Source of the DNA: Kingdonia uniflora
Taxonomy: Eukaryota > Streptophyta > Magnoliopsida > Ranunculales > Circaeasteraceae
Direction of reading: 5' to 3'
Length of the DNA stretch: 64,000 nt
NCBI GenBank assembly: GCA_014058105.1
Contig: JACGCM010001948.1
Span: 5,146,001 to 5,210,000, forward strand
Shown: piece after piece, positions 44,139 to 53,886 of the stretch
How positions within the stretch are numbered: position 1 is the first letter of the stretch
How the letters are laid out: each line of letters opens with the position of its first letter
Program-made: the position numbers and the translations under genes
Notes under the pieces: model-generated
Told to the model about the DNA's origin: nothing
The model's input: only the letters and a program-made list of their open reading frames with translations
Database searches by the model: none

Positions 44139-45046
44139 CCAATTAAAATTCTTTGTGCTCTTATTTAATGTATTTTAAGAAATAGGTCAGACCTATTCTT
44201 ATCAACAATAATCTAGAATTAAGCATATGTAATCAATGGTAAAGATAAAGAATTAAATGACACAATCAATTATTTTCCCTGTGGAAACTCCTTACTCAAG
44301 AGAAAAACCACAGGTCGTTGTCGAAGAACACAATAGCCAAAAATCCACTAATAAAAAAGAGTTGAAATTTAAATTATACTTACAGACTTGATAACCTCGT
44401 CTCGTGATTATCTCTCTTATGATCCAAGATTCATGCTCTATTTCTTTCGTTCTCGTAACGACTCTTCTTTGTTCTTGCAATGACTCTCCTTGATCTCACA
44501 GCAAGGTACGCCCTTCTTGAATCACTCTATAAAAATATGTGGAAAGTAGAATAAACTAACTCAACATCAGCCTCAAAGTCTTTAGGTTTTTGATCAGTGT
44601 TAAATTGTCTCTCTGATAAAGGATATTGAGCTCTTTCTAAATAAACTTAGAGAGAAAAAAAATAGAGGAAAAAATAAAGTTTGCTTAATACTAAATCAGT
44701 TTTTCCTGAGACTTGTTTGAATGCCGTTCGAATGAGATGCCCAAATAAGCCTTCAAAATAGATGTAGTAAGAAACTTAATTTTTCTAGAATTTGTAGAAC
44801 TCGTTCGAACGAGACCAATGGTCGTTTGAACGAGACCCAAGGTCGTTTGAACGAGACTCTCGAATAAGTTTTGAAAACTATTAAGAAGTTTTTGGCTCTC
44901 TTTATCAGAGTTCTACTTGCCAATCTTACCTTCTTGGTTGTTGGTTGATATAAGACTTGTATGGTGGTCTTCATTCTGTCACTGTCATCAACTGAGATAA
45001 CCACGGAACTCTACATACACGAAATGAGACAAACCAAAACCTTTTA
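44139..45046 (-). repeat. Right (5') LTR of D
   Basis: About 908 bp, aligned with 18019-18937. Contains GTTCGAACGAG and GTTTGAACGAG motifs at 44700-44860. Left of it, minus-strand TTGGTATTATAGC is a PBS-like site with two changes from the initiator-Met type. The LTR terminus reads TAAAAGG instead of TGAAAGG. Confidence 0.82.
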
Positions 45047-45052
45047 AGGAAT

Positions 45053-45324
45053 ATATATACCAGCGCTCAAATATTCAACGTGCACTAAGACGATGACACT
45101 CGACCTTTTTTAATTGAGACCGATTATCATTGAATTTTGGCTACAAAGTAAAGGTGTAATATGTTAATACTATATAGTAAATTGCCTGTGAAATATTAGT
45201 TAGTACACTCAATTGAGGGTGACTGGGTATAGCGTTACCATAACATTCTTGTATGATTTGGTTTGTATGGAAGCGTTCAACAACGATTTATGAATGGGGT
45301 GTAGGATGATTAATAAAGCGTAAG
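45053..45324. other. Host spacer between D and the hAT element
   Basis: AT-rich single-copy-like DNA. Joins 18013 across element D. No gene, RNA or repeat seen. Confidence 0.4.
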
Positions 45325-45991
45325 CAGGGGCAGAACTAGGATTTGAGGTGTGTGTGTGTGGGGGGGTAATTTTTATATGTTAAGATCAACTAAAAGTAAA
45401 TGCTTGATCTCTTTGGTGTTGGGAAAGTATTTTGGGACCACCTTTTGGAGAGATGAGAGAGAGGTCACGAGTTCAAAACCCAACACCGGGGGTTATCTGC
45501 CAAGATTTATCTTCACTTAAAATGGATTGTTGCGGCTTGCGGAGGTACTGTGGTGAGCCCAGGGAAACTAGTTAGGGAGAATGGTGAAAAATGAGGAGGT
45601 ACCATGGTGAGCCCCCGAGACTAGTTAAAAACAATGGTGAAAAATGATGAATCCAACGAAACAAGTAAATAACAAATTTAAGTATAGCAAACACATTACA
45701 CTTGAAACAAGTAAATCAAAAGAGAAGTTTAATTAAGAAGATCTTAAAAGGAAAGGCATAGAGGATTTTTAGAGGTTAATTAGGTGAAGTGAAATGGTTA
45801 ATAAGACTCTTTTTAAATCAATCTTCTTAAGAAGATCTTATCTCCATTAAAATATCAACTAATTTAACCCGGGCTACATAATCATAGGTTAGAGAGTCCA
45901 TTACAATCTAAGAACTAAGCATATCTTTTCTAAAACTATTTTTTTTCAGTAAATCTAAGCCCGAGGTAGCCTACTAGTGGTTTCGCCCCTG
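45325..45991. mobile_element. 667-bp non-autonomous hAT element with 8-bp duplication
   Basis: Ends CAGGGGC...GCCCCTG, flanked by perfect 8-bp copies AGCGTAAG (45317-45324 and 45992-45999). 8-bp duplications and CAGGG-type ends are diagnostic of hAT elements. The interior has a (TG)n/G run near 45348-45366 and AGATCTTA-type direct and inverted short repeats. No transposase frame is present. Confidence 0.92.
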
Positions 45992-45999
45992 AGCGTAAG

Positions 46000-46134
46000 T
46001 TGGGCTAAAATGAAAGGAGGGGGATAAATACATTTAGAATGATGTTACCCTCTGTAATGTTAAAATATTGAAATCTCATGCCAAAAAGGGAACTAAGGAA
46101 AAGAAAGTCATCATTAGTATGCGCACACCAAAGG
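46000..46134. other. Short host spacer beside element B
   Basis: Ends in AAAGG followed by the CATAC duplication of element B. If B is removed it joins 52032, i.e. the 3' side of the F-box pseudogene. No gene seen. Confidence 0.4.
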
Positions 46135-46147
46135 CATACTAACGTGT

Positions 46148-46364
46148 TAATCCAGGATGATCTAGGAACGTTGGAAGTTTAAGTAAAAGTCGTTCGAACG
46201 AGGTTGAGAGTCGTTCGAACGACCCAGCCATTCGAACGACTCCCAATTTTGTTTGAACGACCTTTTTCATACCCACTGGAAATTTGGCCCAGAGACAGAT
46301 TTTGTTTGAATGAGTTAAGATTTTGTTCGAACGACTTGTCAAGCTTCAAGGGTTTTAGACCTAT
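46148..46364 (+). repeat. Truncated 5' LTR of A2
   Basis: About 217 bp of U3 with TTCGAACGA motifs (46190-46340). At GTTTTAGACCTATTG it jumps to GATTGTGATTTATGGTC, which in A3 lies downstream of the PBS. The deletion of about 350 bp removes the rest of the LTR and the primer-binding site. Confidence 0.85.
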
Positions 46365-46376
46365 TGATTGTGATTT

Positions 46377-47515
46377 ATGGTCTTTATACGTGACCGTCTT
46401 AAGCAAATGAAGGAGAAGCTAGTGAGTCCGTTAACGATCCATCACAAACCTAATTCAAAGAAGAAGGACGATTTGGAGATGGACAATTCCGACGATCGAC
46501 TCACAATTTTTGAAATGACAGTTTCTGACTTAATTTCTACTGTATGGGAGTTGGTAAAATAGTTGCGTCTCACAAACCTCGTGAAGGCTTCCGCTTTGGC
46601 GACACGGCGAGGCCGCTCTCATCGGCGAGGCAGCTCGAGAAAGAAAGGGGTTATGGAGGTGGATGGAGACGATGATTTTGCGGAGATCGATAGTGATTCT
46701 AGTGATGCCAAATCCGACAAGGAGCGATTGGGTAAGGGTAAGTCATCAAATCCTATACGTAATCTTCGTATTAACTTTAAGATTAAAATTCTGGTATTCG
46801 ATGGTTCAATCGATGCTGAGAAGTTGGATAATTGGTTAGATAGGCTAGAAACTTATTTTTTCATTTATAAATACTCCAATGCTCAGCAAATATGCTTTGC
46901 TACGTTGAAATTCGCAAGTCATGCACTCACGGGGTAGAAATCTTATCGAATGCGCCACGATGTAGAATGTTTGAGTTGGAATGAATTCAAGGTATTATTG
47001 TGAAAGTAGCTTTATCCGATTGGGTATGAGTAAGAAAGATGGCATAAATGGCACATTTGTGCCAAAAGTTTGAACAATCCATACAGGAGTACACTACGAC
47101 ATTTTATAACCAAGCTTTGGTATTGGACATTGATGTGGACGAATATGAGGTGTTCATGAAGTACATGGGGGGTTTGTCAGAGTCCATTAGGAGAGAGTTG
47201 AAGCTCTTTACTATGGTCAATATTGATGACACTACCATGAAGGTAATTTCCATTAAAGGCAAGTATTTGAAGAGTGACAAAGAAGACCACAAAAACAAGT
47301 CGGGGTACAAGTCTAGTTGGAAAAATAAGCATAAGGGAGAGGCTAAAGGAGAGGGGTCTTCGTCCAAGGAGTTTTATTGCAATCATTATAAGGCGAGTGG
47401 GCATATTTCCGATTATTGTTGGAAACTTCACCCGGAGCTTAGACCGAAGGAGAAGAGTAAGAAAGAGAAATATGTACTAGCCACAGAGGTTGTTGACCTC
47501 CCGGATTTAGATTAA
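46377..47515 (+). pseudogene. Gag of A2
   Basis: ATG at 46377 matches the gag start of A3 (57206 minus). First piece: DRLKQMKEKLVSPLTIHHKPNSKKKDDLEM. The next piece (46563-46937) is acidic (DFAEIDSDSSDAKSD) and contains IKILVFDGSIDAEKLDNWLDRLETYF, a typical gag start. The last (47048-47515) has ALVLDIDVDEYEVFMKYMGGLSESIRRELKLF and the knuckle FYCNHYKASGHISDYCWKLHPE, where the second Cys is Tyr. A stop at 46560-46562, another at 46936-46938 and a frame break at 46960-47040 kill it. Confidence 0.85.
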
Positions 47516-48066
47516 CCGAATCATAAGCTTACACTTATGTTTTAGCGGACTTTGACTACCGAGGAGGAGAGTCGGGAAGAACATTTTCATGTCAGTATTC
47601 AGGTGAAGATGAGTTTAGTAGAGGCCATTTTGGATCTAGGTAGTCAAAAAATTTTGATTTCTGAGACATTGGTAAAGAAGATGGGTTTGATGACTACAGC
47701 TCATCCAAAGCCGTATGGTTTGAGGTAGATTCATAAAGAAGTGGATTTGAGGATCACGAAGCAGTGTACATTCAAGTTTACGATCTCTGAAAGGTTTATT
47801 GAGGAAGTGATGTGTGAAGTGGTTCCTTTGGATGTGTGTCAGGTCATCTTGGGTAGCCCTTATCTTTGGGACCGAGATGCGATTCATTATCATAGAGCTC
47901 GCAAGTATCATCTTGTGAAGAAAGGTAAGGAGTTCCATATTAATGCTTATATGGAGCATGTCACTACGTCAAATTTGGTAACGGCGACTCAGGTGAAGCG
48001 GTTGGTTAATGCGAGGGGCAAGTTTGTGTTATTGGTACGACCGGTTCAGGAGGGTACATCGGCTTG
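47516..48066 (+). pseudogene. Protease of A2
   Basis: After a stop at the gag end, text reads HVSIQVKMSLVEAILDLGSQKILISE, with DLGSQ in place of DTGSQ (as in A3). Then follows the open piece 47741-48067, FTISERFIEEVMCEVVPLDVCQVILGSPYLWDRD. This is the ILGxPWL-type segment followed by the PR-RT linker HYHRARKYHLVKKGKEFHIN. The element then jumps to RNase H. Confidence 0.8.
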
Positions 48067-48099
48067 AGTATTGTCTCCAATGACAACGTTTTATAAGTA

Positions 48100-48540
48100 A
48101 CAAACCGATATGGGGAAGCTACAAGAGGAGGTTTTGGTACATACTGGTCACGAATCGTTCCAATTTCTAGCTACATAGTACAAGCTATTGTAAGCACGCA
48201 GGATGAAGGGGATGTCGTATCTCCACCAATTTCCCTTGATTATGCAGTATAAGCAGGGAGTGGACAACATATTGGCTGCTAGGTTATCTCGATCCCCATT
48301 ACCAACTACTTCCGCTATGCTAGTTTCAATGCAGATACAACCTTTTGTTACGTCAGGATATGTTGCAGGATATAATGATCCTAAGGGGCGTAGTGTATTT
48401 CGCCAAAAGTTGTTGTCAGGCAAGATTTGTGGTGGTATTGAGTCATTCTGAGTTGGGAAGAAGGGTCAGCTACCTAGTAAGTCAAAGTGGTACAGCAGGG
48501 TACTGAGCAGCGCTGCATTCCCACCTCTCCAGTTCTTGCT
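48100..48540 (+). pseudogene. RNase H scrap and pol tail of A2
   Basis: After QTDMGKLQEEV (equivalent to RT-linker text in A3) the sequence jumps to RMKGMSYLHQFPLIMQYKQGVDNILAARLSRSPL, the RNase H end. It then jumps to ESF-VGKKGQLPSKSKWYS, the chromodomain-like pol tail. RT (about 1 kb) and integrase are deleted. Confidence 0.8.
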
Positions 48541-48576
48541 TGAGCAGAAGCTCAAGGCTTCTAATGGGGGGAGCCA

Positions 48577-49105
48577 TGATCCAGAAGGATCTAGGAACAT
48601 TGGAAGTTTAAGTAAAAGGTCGTTCGAACGAGGTTGAGAGTCGGTAGAATGACCCAGTCGTTCGAACGACTCCCAATTTTGTTCAAACGACCTTTTTCAT
48701 ACCCATTGGAAATTGGCCAAGAGATAGATTTCGCTCGAACGAGTTAAGATTTCGTTCGAATGACTTGTCAAGTTTCTAGGGTTTTAGACCAATTGGCGTA
48801 AAGTCGTTAGAATGACTCCATATTTCATTCGAGCGATTCTATCGGTGGTTTTATTTATAAGGTATGCTTTTACCTTGAGATGCATTTTATTTGTAATTTG
48901 TGCGTCTCTCTATATAAAGGGGACTTAGGTTATCAATTTTTGATTATGTTAGATCTAAAAAGTGTTCTTAAAGAAGCCTAGGGTTTTTGGAGTGATTTCT
49001 TGTAATTACTTCGTTTTTAAGCAATTAAAGCTTTTATTTTCACAATCAATTGGTGTTCTTCATACTTTTCAGCTAACTAGAGCTTCTCAATCGTATTGTG
49101 GATTA
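48577..49105 (+). repeat. 3' LTR of A2 with polypurine tract
   Basis: 529 bp, TGATCCAGAAGG...TGTGGATTA. Preceded by AATGGGGGGAGCCA (48563-48576). Contains at least five TTCGAACGA/TTCGAATGA motifs at 48610-48830 and TATATAAA at 48911-48918. Confidence 0.92.
48911..48918 (+). promoter_or_regulatory. TATA box of family-A LTR
   Basis: TATATAAA about 335 bp into the LTR, matched by minus-strand TATATAAAAGG at about 57440-57450 in A3. The expected transcript start lies shortly downstream. Confidence 0.6.
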
Positions 49106-49434
49106 TGTGATGACTACGAACGCGAAAGCGAGATTCGTAAGAAAATTACATGCTTGCTAAGTTTTTGATAAACTAGGGTTTTCTATTAAAGAACTTCAAC
49201 TTTTATTAACAAAATCAACTACTGAGATTACACCACCCTCTCCCCTTATGACCTAGGTTTCCCTAGAATCTTTTCTATAATATCTCCCCTAACCTATCCA
49301 ATTAAGAAATTAAACTAAAAAATAAAAACTGCTAATATCCTACATTGGACCTATCCAACAAAGCATAAGCTAAGCATAAAATTAAACATAAGCTACACGA
49401 GGGTAGACGACCCTATAAAGGATGTATCACATCA
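49106..49434 (-). repeat. Left (3') LTR of B (main part)
   Basis: TGATGACTACGAACGC...ATCACATCA. Its first bases (TGACGTG) lie left of A2 at 46140-46146. It aligns with 51697-52026 over its length. On the minus strand GACGGAGGGTTT (plus 49433-49444) is a weak polypurine tract. Confidence 0.85.
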
Positions 49435-49539
49435 AACCCTCCGTCTGAGAAGATTTTGTCTATGAAATAACGGAGGTGGTACTCCAGAAGACTCACACAC
49501 GAAGGTAGTATGCATCCCAATCTCTTCTTCATCTTCATC

Positions 49540-51641
49540 CTACATAACGCGTTGAACTATTGCTATTACACTCTCGCGCATACTATCCATGACTAGACTG
49601 AGCATTTTAGTAAATGTAGGACAATCACGTTTCTGGTGCCCTGGTTTGTCGCATCCATAACAGTTACCTAAAGTAAAGGTACGTGGTACAATAACTGTTG
49701 GGATAGCTGGGGCTTCTGGTGTTGCTTCTAGAATTGGAGAGCGATACTGCACATGTAACTCGCTTGCCTGTTTAGCCAACTGTATAATTTAACCAAGACA
49801 AAAGATAGGTTGAAGCATTGTGGCCTCATGGAATTTCTTTGTATGACCAGACTTGTACCTACTCACCCGTTGTTACTCAGTCTCTTGGAGGCGTGCACGC
49901 GCTTCAAGAAGATAAAACTAATCAGTGTGATCATCCAAGGAAAAGAGACCCATTTTAAGGAACTATAGCTTCCCAAATGTAACCTCACTGTAGTTCATCG
50001 GGATTAACCTCCCCTTCAGCTCTCTTCGCATTTTCTACCATTTGAAATGGGCTAGTAACCCAATGTATGCCTAGCCTGGTAGAAGCTATTCTACTAGGTG
50101 AGAGGAAAACCAGTAAGGCGAGACTCAATGATTATCACTTGCTTTGGGTCCCCATATTTCTTATAGTTGAAAATACACTCAACCTTATCCAACCACTTGA
50201 TAAAGGCATCGGCATCAAATTTTCTAGTGAATTATGATACTTTGAGGTAAATATAATGCGTCTGTTCTGAAATATCTTTGGCTAATGCTTAAATATCATT
50301 GCCCTTACCCTTACATCGCGGTTGTGGACGTTGCTCTTCCTCATAGTCTGAATTGTACTCATTGTCTTGCCAAGTTGTAGTATAGGAATACCTTGGCGGA
50401 TGGGGAGGTAAACCAAGCGGTCGCAGTCAGTGATGGTCACGCAATGGGGTGTCAGCCGGGGGGTGAGAACCACGGCCTCAGTCTCTTCCGCTGAATTGTC
50501 GATTTTTTTTTCTCTCTTCAGGTAGAATATAACGAGAACCTACAGTGTTATACCACCCATTCGACTAAACACTGAACACGTCATTATCATGCAGCCCCCA
50601 ATAATCGATGTAGGGATGTCGGTACTGAAAGCAGTACTTAGGGGTCGTCCTTGGTAAATGACCCTTACCGGTATCGATATGGTACGAATCTGCCGGTGGG
50701 AGAGATGCTCCTTGGATGCCTAATGGAGCTATCTCTTGCGGTGGTACCCGCTGGTCAGTCCCCATTGTAACTGGTAAGCCGGTGTCATATTATAAGGGGC
50801 AGTAAACCGAAGTCTTCAGTGGTCCGTGCGGTAGTTCAGGATTTGGTAACTCAAAACCCACGGGAAGGGAGGTCTTCTCTTGGCCGATCACTTCTATCAG
50901 TGTTGACACTGTCGGGAGAATGGTCAGTGTAAGGGGCTGCATGTTAATGCCCGATGGGAAGGCTGGCGGTAGTTGCACCATCGTGGGGTGCCCACCATAA
51001 CGGATCTATTCCTTCAAAGTCTGGTCCTTGAAGTGAGTAGCGAAGCCCGACCCATCGAGCCTACAAATTCTAGTTCGGGCTCCCATTCGATGCGAGTAAA
51101 CTAGATCTGTAACAGACTAGTTTTGAACTGAATGGATCTGGACTGACTGACTAGATCTGGACCGAGTTCGTCTAGTTCGAATTCGGTAACATTGGGTCGC
51201 GATTTGGGTTTTGGGCTTGGTACGCTTGGGCTTGTTATCTTGCGGCTTCAGCCAATAAATCAAATTTGGCTAGCGCTATCGGTGCTGCTGCTGTTGGCGT
51301 CACTATTGTCGATGGTACTTGGTACTACTGAGTAGGCTCCATACACTGGTCGATGGTATAATAGCCTGTTGTCATGGTCGGGTCTTCGGCAACGGTTCCC
51401 ATATCACTTTGATTCTCGATTTTAATACCTAGGCTCGTGAAACTGTTATTCAGATCATCACTCCTTGCGACGGCACTTCCCTCAAGAGAGGGGTGTTTTA
51501 CTACGCCCATCGGAGGTGGTTGGAGGAACATAAAAGGGATACCTTTCCAAAAGCCTTGACAAGCTTATCAAGCTTATCCTATATCCTTACTACATCATCG
51601 GCGAGCATAGGTTTCTTCGTCGCAGGTCTTCCACGATACAT
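49540..51641 (-). pseudogene. Gag of element B
   Basis: Probable start ATG at 51641 (MYRGRPATKKPMLADDVVRI...), 35 bp inside the PBS. A long proline-rich N-terminal region with stops follows (open pieces 51531-51325, 50981-50790, 50765-50565). Capsid-like text FDADAFIKWLDKVECIFNYK lies near 50145-50215. The last open piece 49779-49540 (79 codons) has the knuckle CYGCDKPGHQKRDC (CX2CX4HX4C, all four ligands intact). Gag packages element RNA; here it may act with polymerase supplied by other elements. Stops within the capsid region show the present copy is not functional. Confidence 0.75.
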
Positions 51642-51674
51642 CTTTACTCTTGAAACTGACTACGTTGGATTCTA

Positions 51675-51690
51675 ACGCAGCTCTGGTACC
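51675..51690 (-). promoter_or_regulatory. Primer-binding site of B
   Basis: Minus-strand TGGTACCAGAGCTGCG shortly after the 5' LTR. It differs by one base from the initiator tRNA-Met type TGGTATCAGAGC in its first 12 bases. Confidence 0.8.
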
Positions 51691-51693
51691 ACT

Positions 51694-52026
51694 TGACGTG
51701 ATGACTACGAATGCAGAAGCGAGATTCATAAGAAAATCACGTGTTTGTTAAGTTTTAGAGAAACTAACATTTTCTACTAATAAACTTCAACTTTCATTAA
51801 TAAAATCAACTGCGGAGATTACACAACCTTCTCCCCTTATAACCTAGGTTTCCCTAGAATCACTCCTAAAATATCTCCCTTAACCTATTCAATTAAGAAA
51901 CTAACCTTAAAAATAGAAACTGCTAATAACCCATATTGGACCTCTCCAACAGAGCATAAGCTAAGCATAAAATTAAACATAAGTCATACGGGGGGTAGAC
52001 GACCCTATAAAGGACGTGCCACGTCA
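51694..52026 (-). repeat. Right (5') LTR of B
   Basis: 333 bp with perfect 7-bp inverted ends TGACGTG/CACGTCA, followed by the CATAC duplication. Confidence 0.9.
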
Positions 52027-52033
52027 CATACAC

Positions 52034-52304
52034 CTAAGGGAATAAGCTCTCATGGTAAAAGCTCAATCTTGAGAAAGGTAACCTTTTGAATGTCCTAAAC
52101 ATTGCACTTCTATTATAGTAGTTGAGAACTATAAAGTCGTGTTCACATCGTCCTTCGATAAAATTGTGACATGAGTAACAACTGTCACCCACAAGAAACA
52201 TTATCTCCCCATTTTGAACGTCTCAAGGTTTAAAATCATACGGCCAAAGAACCTTGTGATTCAGAATATTACGATAGTCCACCGTATATTCTTTTACCTA
52301 AATC
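52034..52304 (-). pseudogene. F-box-associated-domain pseudogene, 3' part
   Basis: Minus-strand frame with one internal stop before the terminal TAG (52034-52036). It reads VKEYTVDYRNILNHKVLWPYDF, then NGEIMFLVGDSCYSCHNFIE and LNYYNRSAMFRTFKRLPF. Joined with the part right of A3 it gives LEIDDKIDIWILKNYQKLI-VKEYTVDY, the characteristic IWxxxxY...W-K segment of plant F-box-associated (FBA) domains. In such proteins the domain binds the substrate for SCF ubiquitin ligation (established knowledge). Element A3 splits it with duplication AAATC. At least three stops and one frameshift are in the whole copy. Confidence 0.75.
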
Positions 52305-52803
52305 TAATCCACAATACGATTGAGAAGCTCTAGTTAGTATAAAAATGCGAAGAACACCAATTGGTTTAGAAAAAAATAGAGAATTCGATTACTAAAATGA
52401 AGTAATTGCAATGAGAATTACTCAAACCCTAGGCTTCCCTCAGAATTCTTTTCAGATCTAACATAACCCTAGAAAATAAACAAAGTTCCCTTTATATACT
52501 ACCGAACTCGAAAATCATAAAAGAACGAATCTCGAGGCAAAACAACGCCTGAGAATCATAAACACCGCCAAAGTCGTTCGAACGACTTTACGCCTAATTG
52601 GTTTAAACCCTTGAAACTTGCCAGTTTTCGTTTGAATGACAACTCAACTCGTTCGAACAAAATATTGCTCTGGGCCAAATTTCCAGTAGGAAAAACTAAA
52701 GTCGTTCAAGCGAAAATACCAGTCGTTCAAACAAAATATGACTCTCAACCTCGTTCGAACGACTTTGACAAATTTCCAAATTACCTTAGATCCTCATGGA
52801 TCA
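52305..52803 (-). repeat. Left (3') LTR of A3
   Basis: 499 bp with GTTCGAACGA motifs at 52570-52770. Polypurine tract (minus strand AAAGGGGGGAGCCA) at 52804-52817. Confidence 0.92.
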
Positions 52804-52847
52804 TGGCTCCCCCCTTTAGGAGCCTTGATCTTCTGCTCAAGCTTGAA

Positions 52848-53886
52848 CTAGAGATGTAGGAACACGGCGATGCCCAATTCACAGTTGTACCACTTTGACT
52901 TACTAGGTAGCTGGCCCTTCTTACCAACTCGGAATGATTCAATACCACCCCGTCTTGTAGTATAGACCGTTATCTCTAGAATTCCATCCTCCTGCAATGG
53001 ATCTTTTCTTTCCATCCATAAGTCATCAACTGACGGTAGGCGAGTGTCGATTATAGAGGCTTTATCCAAAAGAGACGGCTCAAACAGCTTCAAATGCTCG
53101 ACATTAATCACCGAATACATCTTCATGAACGGTGGAAAATCCAACTGGAATGCATTGTCACCAATCTTCTTGAGTATAAAAAAAAACCATAACGGATAGG
53201 TTTGAGCTTCTGACCTTCCCTCTTAAGCCGTTCCTTACCCAAATACAACCAAACGAGGTCGTACTCTTGAAAAGTATACTCAACCCGATACTTGTCGTGG
53301 AAAGCCTTAAATTTTGCTTGAGTCTTTTTCAACTGAGCTTCAACTGCCTTATGAACCTTGTTGATCTTCTCAATAAAATGCTAAGCTTTAACCTACTCCT
53401 ATTTTTCCTTCCCTGATACCGTGTTATCGCTAAGACTAAACGCCAAATCAAAAGGGCTTTACGGCAAGTACCCCAAACAAACTTCAAACAGAGACTTCAA
53501 CGTGGAACCATGAATTGCCTGGTTAAATGCAAACTCAAGATATGGTAAGCTCTTATCCCAAGTCTTAATATGTTTAGAATGGAATCCCCATAATAAATGT
53601 ACCAAAGTGTGATTAACTACCTCTGTTTACCCGTCTGTCTATGGATGAAAAGCGGTACTCTCTTCAACTTAGTGTCCATCATCCCCCATAACAATTTCTA
53701 GAAATGCCCCAAAAATCGGATATCCATATGATAAATAATAGAAGAAGGGAGCCCGAAATACCTCCAGACGTCTCTGAAAAATAATTGCACTACTCTTTCC
53801 CCTGTGACCATCTTTTGGTATGGAATAAGAACAATCATCTTGCTGAATCGATCCACTACCATAAACAAATAGTCAATCCTACACCT
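52848..53886 (-). pseudogene. Integrase of A3, N-terminal region deleted
   Basis: From right to left on the minus strand. Core text DYLFMVVDRFSKMIVLIPYQK near 53820-53880, YFGLPSSIIYHMDIRF near 53715-53760 (the second Asp region reads YHMDIRF in place of SDRDxRF) and TAFHP-TDG-TEVVNHTLVHLLWG near 53585-53670. C-terminus: KAFHDKYRVEYTFQEYDLVWLYL (53332-53123), then INVEHLKLFEPSLLD and TVYTTRRGGIESFRVGKKGQ, a chromodomain-like tail (53144-52848). The zinc-binding domain and the first residues of the core are missing: RNase H text runs straight into VDYLF. Confidence 0.82.

Larger units (their letters stand above)
18019..45046 (-). mobile_element. Sirevirus-like Ty1/copia element D, host of the main nest
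   Basis: LTRs at 18019-18937 and about 44139-45046 align throughout. The shared flank TAAGGAATA at both ends contains a 5-bp target duplication, best placed as AGGAA (18014-18018 and 45047-45051). On the minus strand the order is 5' LTR (right), PBS-like TTGGTATTATAGC, gag with two zinc knuckles, the protease start, a long unassigned region, polypurine AAAAGAAGAGAT and the 3' LTR (left). Element C interrupts it between gag and protease. The internal part without C is about 5.2 kb. I found no integrase or RT motif on either strand, so D looks non-autonomous or internally deleted. Confidence 0.8.
46148..49105 (+). mobile_element. Deleted family-A element A2 inside the LTR of B
   Basis: Starts TAATCCAGG (family start TGATCCAGG with G to A) and ends GTGGATTA. 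Flanks CGTGT (46143-46147) and TGTGA (49106-49110) are each one base from CGTGA, the sequence present in the intact LTR of B (51697-51701). So A2 inserted into the B LTR and both copies then mutated. Compared with A3 it has lost the 3' part of the 5' LTR with the PBS, most of RT, and integrase. Confidence 0.88.
46140..52026 (-). mobile_element. Gag-only (TR-GAG-like) LTR element B
   Basis: LTR ends are TGACGTG...CACGTCA on the right copy (51694-52026). The left copy is split: 46140-46147 (TAACGTG-T) and 49106-49434. Perfect target copies CATAC lie at 46135-46139 and 52027-52031. PBS TGGTACCAGAGCTGCG (minus strand, plus 51675-51690) is near the initiator-Met type. The only protein recognised is gag with a CCHC knuckle; nothing resembling protease, RT or integrase lies between it and the 3' LTR. 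Without the insertion of A2 it is about 2.9 kb, fitting the TR-GAG class of short non-autonomous elements. Family A2 sits in its left LTR. Confidence 0.85.

Noticed and set aside
46190..46340. TTCGAACGA motifs as heat-shock elements
   Set aside because: Heat-shock elements need nGAAnnTTCn-type spacing; in TTCGAA the half-sites abut with no 2-bp spacer, so the match is poor.
49106..49436. Interpretation of 49108-49434 as a complete LTR with TSD beside A2
   Set aside because: The flanks TTATG and CATAC did not match. Aligning the partner LTR start TGACGTGATGAC showed that the first bases lie left of A2, giving CATAC at both true ends.
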